Positions 54,390-64,000 of a stretch of 64,000 nucleotides of DNA are shown piece by piece. How positions within the stretch are numbered: the stretch's first letter is position 1; every line of letters starts with the position of its first letter. Origin of the DNA: Pratylenchus scribneri (lineage: Eukaryota; Nematoda; Chromadorea; Rhabditida; Pratylenchidae); assembly GCA_030063045.1 (NCBI GenBank), contig JAQSEB010000047.1:1-64000 (forward strand), read 5' to 3'. Under the pieces are notes generated by a model that did no database searches, was not told the origin of the DNA, and was given only the letters and a program-made list of their open reading frames with translations. The translations under genes and the position numbers were made by a program.

Positions 54390-56932
54390 CTAGAAAAATG
54401 GTGATGGGGAATTAGATAAACTGAATTCGAATCGATGGATAAAGTTTTATTACTTAATACATAGATTGGCTGAAGGTTATCTTCATGGAATGGGTAAGTT
54501 ATTAGAGAATATTTGGCTTAATTTATTCTTTTTTTATCGGATTAAATATTAATGATTTTTAAATATAATTGATAGCAAGAATTCTGACTTCGACAAAATT
54601 ACAAAAATTCCTTTGTTCTGATTCAATTTTAAATTTTACCTCTGGCAGAATAGGCCAAAACGGCACTGATGAAAAGTGGAAAGGTAACAAAAATATTCCT
54701 CTGGGAACGCATTTGGCCAATGGCAAAATTGGAAAAATTTGTCTTAAATGCGGGAATTGAAGTTTTGATTATTTTGATTGGAGAAAATGAGTGGGAAAAA
54801 CGGGTTCCGGGGCAGAAGTAAGCGGAATGCTGAAGGCCAAATCGAAAGTCGATTTTACTGCGTCAAATTTTCCCTTTTACAAAAATTTGCGGCCGCCTTC
54901 CAAATGGCCATCATCATTGCCTTTTTGTGATACTTTCTCTCTAATATCTTTTTTTTTGCAAAATTGGCGGTTTCTTTGAGTTTGTCCCAAACCCATAATA
55001 TTTTTTTGCATTTTATGAACTCTGACTGGCTGCGCAAAATTCCTTCGAATTATTTTACCCCTTTAAATGGCGAGGGAAAGAGAAGACCCATTGGCCTACT
55101 CCCTGGGGCAATTTATATGAATTGAATGAATCAATGTTTCGATGGATCCGAAAGCAAATTTTTCCTAGAAAGGGAAAAAGTTCACGTCAGCCGTCAATAT
55201 TCGCGCATTCTCCATCATTGTTCCTCCATGTTTTCTTATTTTCGGTGGAACTTCTCCCCAAGCATCCCTCAAAACGAATGGAAAGAGGTCATCAATGGGA
55301 AAGGAATTGGGCCGAGAATTTGATTTTCCCTTATTGTTTCTGCCTTTGATGACTGGAACTGTTTTTCCTCAAAACGAAGCTTCTTCTCACACGTCATTTC
55401 CATTGTTTTTATTGTTTCTTCTATTCCATGTTTTCTTCCTTTTGTGTCCATTGTTGATCAATTTTAGGTCATCTGCTTAATGTCCTTATAAATGAATATT
55501 CATCAATGAATTTTCCTATAAAGCAGGAATTTAGGGCATAGGTATTTGTTGTTATAAATTTGCAAAATTTGAATGGCGTTGAGGCCATTTTATTTGTTAT
55601 TGAAAATGATCAATTTTCGTGTTGTTTTATTGTTGAATTGGTCTCCTCAATTGCCGGCTTCCCCAGTTCGAGTTGTTTTGGCAATTGCACCAAAATTTGG
55701 GCAAATGTTGCTCATTTTTGGCATAAACAACTCGGGACTACAGGGTAGACGGCAGATTGGAGGGAATGTGAGATAGAAGTGCCGAAAATATTTAGAGCAT
55801 AATAAGGGATTAATATTAATGGAAGAAAGGCAATGGATTAGTTTGAATGGCCAATTTTATTTTGTTGAAAAGGAATTATAAATATTATAAAATTGTGTGG
55901 CACTATTTTAGATGTTGGCTTGAAATGAAATGATAAATTTGATCTATTCAGAATTTTAAAAGAGAAAAGAATGCAGAAATGTGCACTTGTGGAAGAAGAA
56001 AATGGTGGACGAAAATTTAGATTTGTTGAGTGTCATCGCCGTCAAGGTCGTGAAAGCTGGAAAAAGATTTGGGCGAAAAATAATGGGAGAATGGGCGGCG
56101 GATTTACCATTTTATGGGTCGAAATGGCCGCCTGAAAATGTGTGTTCCTCTTTGTAAAAAAGCCGGTGGGGACCCTGGGCAAAAAGCGGATGGCCACCAC
56201 CGCCAAGGACCATAAATTCTGGGCATTTTATTTGCCAATGAAAGGGGGAAAAGAGGGAAAGTGGGTGGTGGATGGATTTGAGGAAAGTGGGAAGGAAATG
56301 TTCTGATCTGAGTCAAGAATAAATGAAATTGGTGGATAATTCCTCTATTTCCCTAATCCGATCAAATTATTCCCTCTTCCAAAATTAAGGTAAGTGAGAA
56401 TGGGAATTTTTATGACTTTTTTGGGCCAAATTGTTGGCAATCATGGATTTTGGAGGAAAGAAGTGTCAGTTTTGCTTCTTTTGAGTGAGAATGTAAATGA
56501 AGCTTTCTTATCTTTATAGATCGAACAATCCCATATTTTTAAATAAAATCTGCACATTTTATATATAAACTTTTTAAAAATAATTTATTTATTTATTCAA
56601 ATTGGAAAAGAAGGCAATATGAAATGAATTTACATAAAATTGAATACTTTTTAAGAAGCCCGCAAAAATTGAGAAAGAACACAACCATGCACATTTTTTG
56701 GGAAGAAAGGCACTTTAAAATTTGTGACAAAATGAATGAAATATTGGAATAAAATTGTTTTAAAATTTGTGACTATTTTAGTTGATGAATGGGAAAGATG
56801 AACAATAAAAAAGCTGAATATTTGTGTTAATTTTTAATGAGGATTTTGGTGATTTAATAAGGCAGAGCAAGGCAATTTTCAATGGGATATATGAAAAAAG
56901 ATTATTAAAATAAAATATATCAATTATTTTCG
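54390..56932. other. Spacer between nitrobindin-like and RalGAP genes
   Basis: Should contain the 5' end of the nitrobindin-like gene. Short open frames near 54569-55770 have no domain or consistent splicing. Nothing else is recognised. Confidence 0.4.
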
Positions 56933-59900
56933 TTATGTTCCATTTGAGTTCAGCAACAAAAGTTGTTCCACAAATTCCGTGTAATTTTGTCGGCTGGCAA
57001 ATCGTCTACCAAATTCGGCCAATGCTTGTTTCCTCCTCAAATGGGTCGTTTGATAACTGAAAATTATATAAGATTATTCGATTATAATAAATATTTTCTT
57101 CTTACTTTTCAATTTCCACTGCCTTTCGTCGTGAAATATTGCAAATTGTTTGTTTCAATAAATCGGCTAATGCATCCATTGAGACAACTGTGCCATCAAG
57201 AAGTGGACCCGGTTGGCCATATTTTGTCCAGACTCCATCGACTTGTACTCGAATGAGGCCCCGTTCAAATGGGAAGAGGTAAAAGGTGATATGGTCAGTT
57301 TGGAAGGGCAGAGGGGATTTTTGTGGTTGGCAATCGGATGTTTGCTTTTTGATAAATCCGGAGGTGAATGGAAGAATTTCAGCTGAAAATAATAAAATAT
57401 TATTGAATGGATTGGAAATATTTGAACGCACCCAAAGGGAATTGTTCCATTTCCTCAAGGCGTTCCAACCAAACCACCAAAATTCGTAAATCCATCGACC
57501 GTTTTGCGTATTTTGGCACAGAATGATCGGCATTTGTTGAATGTGCCGATGCACAACTCATCGTTCGACTTGATTTTATTGTTTGATATTGGTCAAAATC
57601 ATCGCTGAAAAAGTGAAATATAAAGTGAGATGAATTAATAAATATTGCACCCACCAAGCCGAAAGAGGCGCTGATTTCTCCTCATTTGAATCCATATTCA
57701 ATTGTGGCCGACCAGTTGAAGAGGCAAATGATTCTGTAAATTTACATTAAATTAATTCAAAATTAATCACAAATTTTCCAAATTTTAAAAAGTGAACAAA
57801 GGACAAAACGAAATAGGAAATTAACAAAATAAGCATTATTAATAGGCAAAGGCGTAAAAGAAATATATTTAGGCGAATACACACCTCGAGGTGAAAAAGC
57901 AGATTCTGATTCCATGCTGCTTTCTACCGCCGCTTCTATTTCCTCGTCAACAATTGCAGCAATTCGTGATTTTCGCCTCTCCGCTTTTGGTGTTTCCAAT
58001 TGGATGGAGGTGGTCGTTGTTGTTGCTTTACTGGACCTTCTGAAGAAGGATTTCAGATAGGAAATTGTTGTCACCGAATTTGTATGTTGCAATTGTCCCT
58101 GCTGTACTGCTTTAGCCACAATCTTTGAGCTGGACGTAGATGATGCCTGTGATGTTTCGGACAGTGCCAAACTTTTTTTGCGTTCGCAAATTGATAATCC
58201 TTCACGTGACTCTTTTCTGCTTTTTTCACTGCCACCAAGAAAATCTTTAAACACTGAAGATCGGCGCCTCGCCGTCCTCACCCCAGGGCTCATGGGCGGA
58301 CTTAATGTAGCCAATGTGGTGGCTGCTCCAATTTGTTGTTCTGATTGGCCATTATTAGAGGGCATTGTCATTGTTGGCATTGGCAATTCCAATTGATTTA
58401 AATTCCCACTTTGTTGTGGCGAATGTTGCTTTTCATCCGTCGCAGATATTTCGGGTGAAGTTGTGGTTGACATATTCACTAATTTTTCCAATTGTTCACT
58501 GCCATCAAATTCCGGCATTTTTATTGGTGCCAACAGTGTTGACGGTTGCTGCTTCCGATGAGGCGAAAATCGTGCCGATTTGACGACAACATTTGTTGCG
58601 GTCATCAGCGAAAGTGAGGCCAATGTTGAGGGAATTTCCCCCTCCGGCGGTATTGTCAATATTTCAGCCTGTGCTGGGACATCCTCACTTCCATTTGAGA
58701 CCAATTGGTCCACAAAATTCCTCTCATTTTGATTCGTTTTGTTCTGCAATTCTTCGCCCATTTCACTAATTTCATCAATGCTTTGTGCCCAAATGAGTAG
58801 GGCACGTTTCCGGTTTAAATCTTGCAATGCGGACATTGTTGACCTTCTTCCGGCCATTGGAGGTATGGATGTTAATTTTGGTTCTTCTTTTGTGACAATT
58901 TCATTACCGCTGGCAATCTTTTCTTTTCCCGTGCTATTTTCGTTGTTTATGGTAGTAAAAAGCTGTTCATTTTTAAACCCATCACCATCTATTATATTAT
59001 TAATAAGCAAAGTTAGTTGGTTATTTTTGTTGGGATAAAATGGACAAAGGACAAATGAACGAATTAAAAAACATTTTTTAGTATAAGCGTTTAATTTTTT
59101 ATTAATAAAAAACGAAGCATCACGAAAATTTTAAGAATATTTGGACTTTGGTAAATGAAAATAGCCCACTTGATTTATTCCGGATTTGTTGCTGATTTTG
59201 TTGATTGATTTCTGACGCTGGCGGCGGTACCAATGTGTTTTTTCGATTATTAAAGAACATTGATGTTTGACGATATAATGGCATTGTGGTTTCGGTGGAA
59301 AGAAGGCGTCCAGTCGGTGTGATGAATGCAATCTCCGTTTGAGAATCACGCCATCGCAAATAGTAGTCGACGCCGTCCAGGAAGAAATTGTTGCCGTCGG
59401 CACCATTGTTATTTCCATTGTTACTGCCATTTTCAGTGCTTTGTTTTGACGTCGGTGATGAAGAATCTTTGAAATTTAAAATTTTAATATTTTAAACCTC
59501 TGAACCGGCTCAAAAATAGTTAAAATTCGTTAACCGAAAACCCATTCTTTTCGCATTTTTGTCACTTTAAACCATTTTGTCATATTTGGCTAAAACCCCC
59601 TTTTGGCTCTTGTGCACCCCAAAAAATGGAATTTTACGCATGAAAAAAATTATTTGCCCTTGGTGGGATTCGAACCCACGACCCCCTGGCTTAGCTCCTA
59701 CCCATTTCCCAGATAGGACAGAAAAATCCAGGGAATCATTAAACTTGAAAAATTAAAACGAATTCCAGCTTTTTTAACTTACTTGAAAATTGTTGATCCG
59801 CAATTCTTTTGATCCCAACTGCTTTGCCAAGCGAGCATAAAAGCTGACAAAAATTGGCGCTGGTTTGTTTCAAATTTATCTAAAAATTGAGAATTTTGCT

Positions 59901-62900
59901 TAATAAATTAAATTTAAAAAACGAACATTATTCTGTAAAATATCCTCCACGGTTCGTTGTCCTTCTTTCACATAAAACAGAGAAACCACTTCATTAAGAC
60001 GTGTTGGAAATTTATCAACCGTAACGGACAATGAATCATAGAAAATGTCACTGGAAATATTTAATTATTTTATTTAAATTAATAATTAACTAACAATGAA
60101 CTGCTATCAAGTGGAATGAATTCTTTGCCAAATGTGCGCCTGTTCAATAATCCCATGTCATGTAAAAATACGCGTAGAGAATTGCAGCTTTGTACGGGGC
60201 TAAATAAAATAAATATAATTAATTTTATATGCTAATTTTCATTTTTCAGTCATTTTTTATATTTTAATTTATAATATTTATATTTTAACTTGCCTTTCAG
60301 GTGTTGGCGGTTTAGAGAGAATTGCTCCCAATGAACTGTTCAACCAAACATTTCGGGAATCACGATCGCCACATGGAGCACCGCTGCCCTGTTGAAGGCG
60401 TGTACGAATTTGGTAAAGTTGTGTTTGAATGTCGAGCACTTCCGGTGGAACTGGTTCCAATTTTGGAAAGCTTTTATCCCTTAAAAACAATTAATTTGGA
60501 AATTGATTTAAAATTAACCCACAATTGACATTGCGGTCGAAGCACATCCGGAGGAATCATAAATTGTTGTTTGATGGCAGAAATTTGGACGTTATTGGTG
60601 CCATTTGTCAATAATTGATTGCTATTCCCATTTGTTGTGGCAGCCAATTTTACTCGACAATTATTTTCATCAATTTCTGTGCCAATTTGGCTGGTTATTG
60701 AATGGCAACTTGCTGGACTTCCAATATCATCTGCCATTTGTTGATTTTGTAATTCTACAATAAATTAATTAAATTTTTGGTTAAAAATGAATTTCACCTT
60801 TATTATTTTGAGTCAATGGTTTTCGTGGCATTGCTTTAGGCATCAATTGAATAAGACTGGCCCAAGGTTCATAGAATGGAGTGCGAAATATACAAATCAC
60901 TGTGGGAAGACCTAAAATTGTTTTAAATATTCAGTCAACTTTATTGTAGTTTTACCTTTTGATAATTGAGTAATGTGCTGGGCTTCATGTAAAGACATTA
61001 AAGTTGATTGATTAATCAGAAAATGTTGAAATTTGTCCAAATGAAGGCCAAATTTCTGTGCCAAAATAAATTCATTGAGTGCGTCTAATGTTTTTGTGCT
61101 GCGATTTGAGGTGGAAAACAGAGAATGTAAAAGTGCTTGGGCAGCATCGTGAACTCGTTGACTTGCTGGTTTATATTGTTCCGGTTGCTAAAAAATTAAT
61201 TATTAAAAAAAACTCAAAAAGAAAAAAATCATTAGCCACCAATGGGGATTGAACCCGAGACCTTTTGCCGCTTATCCCATAGATTAAAGTGAGCGACATA
61301 CCAATGTGCTAAAGAGATGCATTAACGCTCTTCCTATAAAATTTTCATACAACTCTCGCGAAAGTAATTTTTAATAACCCTTCAGCCTATAGGGTAGTTA
61401 AAATATTAGATTGAAAAAATTAAAATACTAATCGGCAAAGATATAAAAAGTTTTAGGGAGAAGATCTTGGATTTACCCAACTTTTACTAATACACAAAAT
61501 AGTAAAATAAAATCCAACCAAATTATGTCCTCCGGTCATGCCCAGCTCAATTGTGTTTGCAACGGTGGCCAAACATGATTCAATGTTGGAAAGTGCCGGT
61601 GCCGATGTCAACCAAACATCCATACAAAAATAGGCGGCAACAACCGTAGAATGCATATCCCTGGAATGGTGCGGTGGCGGTTTTTGCAATTGTTGGTCAA
61701 TGAAACGGCAAAGTGAAGTGACGACCAGCGAACCGGTGGACAATTCAGCTAAAAAATTGTGATTATTAAAAATAGTATTTATTTTACCGTTGTGAAAAAG
61801 AATTTGATGTGGAATTTGGCTCAGCGAATTCAAACAATCGAATGCGGCCAAACAGCAAAGTGTTTCTTTGGCCCAACATGGCTTACACAAATTGTCACAA
61901 ACCGCACTGATAACGGACCGAATCAGAGAAATTGGAGCTAAAATAATTCAACTTATATTTTATTAATATTAATTAAATACTTTTTGTTTGTTCATCAAAT
62001 TCATCCTCTTCTTTTGCATTTTGTGTGGATGTTTTATTCATTTTGATTGAATATTTCGCAGATTCTATACAAAACATTGAACTAATTGCCAAACAAAATT
62101 GAATATTCATTGCATCCGTTTCATTCCGAAGGGCGAATACCAATATTTTTTGAATATTTCCGCACAGATCCAAATATTTCAATTCGGGTTCCAACAAATT
62201 ATTGGACGAGCCTTGTCGAGAAATTTGTTTGGCTTTTCCAAGTGGCGATTTTTGTGCTAAAAATTTAAATTAAATTCAATTTTTATTTTCATTCTCACCG
62301 AGAATATGTGTTCTTCCAAAAACGGATGGCCATACTAAAATGGAGGCAAGTGCCCGAAGGCAAGTTCCCCTCATTTCCACTTGACTGATTGATGGATGCA
62401 ATCTGAATTAAAATGGAATTAATTTTATAAAATTATTATATTTACGGTATTTTGATGGATTCAGTGAGCACAATGTCAATGGCCATGAGATAATTTGGAA
62501 GTAAAATTTGAACACCCTTTATGGCCAATTTGAATAAATTATCTGCCGAATAGAAAAGCAAAGAGCAAAGGACAAGTCGGTCACGCTTTAAATTAATTAA
62601 ATTATATTTAATAATATTAACATAAAGAATACCGAAATGATTGCTTCATGAAGAATGGCAAAGAATTTGGCCATTTGTTCATCGCTAAAATGTTCCCGTG
62701 ATGCCTTTGAACAAACAATTCGGCAAAGGGCGCCAATTGCGGTTGCACGACCCGATGAAAAACCATCCACGGATGGGAATTCATTGGGATGAATGAATTG
62801 ATTTTGGCTTGAATCGCCTCCAGCAATCATCATTGATGACAATTCGGTGACACTTGAACCAGAAATTGAAGCGGCTGAAAATTCAAATTAATTAATTAAA

Positions 62901-63135
62901 ATTTAATTAAAGCTTCACTTACTAAATGAACGCCGTAAAACAAATTTTCGTGAGTTTTGTTCAACAATATTTTCTTCTTGATTTTGTCTGGTTGGTAATA
63001 ATAGTTTTGTCCCAATTGATGTGGCCAATAATGTGGATGAATTGGAATGGGTAGAGTCCAATTGATGTGGCTGTTGGGATTGAGGAGAGGAAGAGGAGGC
63101 GGCACTTTCTGTTGTTGATTTTTGGCTCAATCCAT
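56933..63135 (-). CDS. hgap-2: Ral GTPase-activating protein beta subunit (RALGAPB-like), 5' end incomplete
   Basis: About fifteen or more exons read right to left and stop at 56933-56935. The N-terminal helical-repeat part includes MAKFFAILHEA, RATAIGALCRIVCSKASREH, LCCLAAFDCLNSLSQIPHQI, HSTVVAAYFCMDVWLTSAP and TIELGMTGGHN (about 61450-62850), matching the conserved HS..AA...L.VWLT and V.ELG..G regions of RALGAPB. A Ser/Thr-rich disordered linker spans about 58990-57890 in one large exon. The C-terminal RapGAP-like region reads RILVVWLERLEEMEQFPL, RVQVDGVWTKYGQPGPLLDG and SMDALADLLKQTICNISRRK, ending RKQALAEFGRRFASRQNYTE. The beta subunit scaffolds the catalytic alpha subunit in the complex that switches off RalA/B, and so affects exocytosis and TOR signalling. 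The exon at about 63135-62897 begins after an acceptor, so the start lies further right. Two tRNA-like fragments sit in its introns. Confidence 0.82.
59654..59740 (-). other. tRNA-like 3' fragment
   Basis: On the minus strand the sequence ends GTGGGTTCGAATCCCACC followed by AAGGGC: a perfect T-arm with GGTTCGAATCC box B and a 3' acceptor half. No matching 5' acceptor strand or A box lies upstream at normal spacing, so it is probably a pseudo-tRNA or SINE relic in a RalGAP intron. Confidence 0.5.
61233..61327 (-). other. Second tRNA-like sequence
   Basis: Minus strand: CTTTAGCACATTGGTATG (A-box-like D arm), a GTCGC/GCGGC stem enclosing about 21 bases (a loop perhaps with an intron), then GTCTCGGGTTCAATCCCCAT and TGGTGGC (T arm and acceptor half). 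The 5' acceptor strand does not pair with GGTGGC. Pseudogene or SINE more likely than a working tRNA, but it is more complete than the one at 59654. Confidence 0.45.
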
Positions 63136-64000
63136 CTGAACAAATAAAAAAAAATTAAATTCCCTTTTTGGAGATTTTATCAATATATGGAATATATGAA
63201 GAGTTGGTTAACTGACGGGAATTTTTATAAATTTTTTGAAATAGAAAGCGTAAAGTGCGTTGCTATGCCAACATTTTTTCGACGGGTCAATTTTTGGTTA
63301 TGGCCAATTTTTAAATAACATCATAAATAAATGTCCTATCGATCAGAGCTGGCTGAAAATGGGAAAAATGCGCGTGCATTAGTGGATAAATTATAGTTCG
63401 AGAGAGGAGTGAGGATGGATTTGTTTGGACCATCCAACAATCCATAATTTTGTTAGTAAAGAGCGCCCTTCTCCAAAAATGGGATTTGCATTTATTCCAT
63501 TTTACCCTAGTCTGAAATTTTAATGCATTTTTCGTTACGGGGGGATATTTACATTTGTGACTTATTAAAAATAAACGTTTTTTTTTGTTTGCATAGTTGA
63601 ATAAAAATTAAATTAAATATTCCAAAAAAAAAATTTTTGAAACTTAAATTGGGGAAGAAGTGAATAAAAGGAACTGGAGGAAGTTTTGGGGGAGGAGGCT
63701 GAATGCGTGAAGAAGAGTGGGGCGAAGAGGAGGAGAACAATTGATTTCTGGTTGTGACGAAAAATGTTTAGTGGGGTTCCATGAGGGAAATAGTGGGGGC
63801 AGATTTGGGAGGGGTGTCAATGGGAATTGAACAATAAATCAGGGGAAACATGCGCATGACTGAAAATGAGGACAGCGGACAGGTAAAATATAAATATTTT
63901 TAAGGTGATTTCAGAATTTTTATGGAAAAAATATTTGCAGATTTTGTTTGAACGTTATTTTTGAAGGAAACGGAAGGAGCCACATGTGTATAATCAGATT
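63136..64000. other. Upstream flank of RalGAP gene
   Basis: Expected to hold the first RalGAP exon or exons and promoter. A Ser/Pro-rich minus-strand frame at 63549-63740 is not supported as coding. Confidence 0.35.

Noticed and set aside
55560..55776. Overlapping 62- and 67-aa plus-strand frames
   Set aside because: Isolated, no domain, no consistent splice borders.

Overview
This is eukaryotic DNA, most probably from a nematode. The base composition is AT-rich. Genes are split by many 40-60 base introns with T-rich acceptors (TTTTAG/TTTCAG). Several families are nematode-typical: an SXP/RAL-2 protein, a CAP/venom-allergen protein, a rhamnose-synthesis fusion like C. elegans RML-2, a twin-domain E2F (EFL-3) and RalGAP-beta (HGAP-2). 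The GC-AG introns and the secreted SXP/RAL-2 plus CAP cluster point towards a plant-parasitic tylenchid (a cyst-nematode-like genome), but that is inference.

Layout. 0.2-1.7 kb (-): coiled-coil exons, separated by a 1.2 kb G-rich inverted-repeat element from a BPI/LBP-like secreted protein (2.9-5.2 kb, -). 7.7-11.4 kb: a compact secretory island with SXP/RAL-2 (-), a bacterial-style succinylglutamate desuccinylase/aspartoacylase-family enzyme (+) and a CAP protein (-). 12.4-13.4 kb: AT repeat, a truncated end of the G-rich element and a small MITE. 13.9-17.3 kb (+): dTDP-sugar 4,6-dehydratase/reductase fusion. 17.9-19.1 kb: second full-length G-rich element. 20.4-21.5 kb: 27-bp satellite. 26.3-29.2 kb (+): five-finger C2H2 protein. 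30.8-31.4 kb: 26-bp satellite. 31.8-32.7 kb (+): short kinase-like gene. 33.0-38.7 kb (-): GH31 alpha-glucosidase with trefoil domain; one intron holds an inverted copy of the 26-bp satellite. 39.4-40.8 kb (-): SLC35F-type transporter. 42.0-42.9 kb: inverted copy of the 27-bp satellite. 47.8-51.7 kb (+): E2F7/8-like repressor. 51.9-54.4 kb (-): nitrobindin/THAP4-type protein with a 25-bp satellite in an intron. 56.9-63.1 kb (-): RalGAP beta subunit, 5' end beyond the recognised exons.

The genes do not form one pathway. The 7.7-11.4 kb cluster could share a secretory (possibly effector) role. The most unusual content is in the repeats: one G-rich TIR element family in three states, two satellite families each present as a nested inverted pair, and at least three further foldback elements, several inside introns. 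Exon joins for the rhamnose, desuccinylase, zinc-finger and E2F genes were checked by phase arithmetic and are consistent; other genes are given as spans with approximate exons. No rRNA, intact tRNA, spliced-leader gene or CRISPR array was seen.
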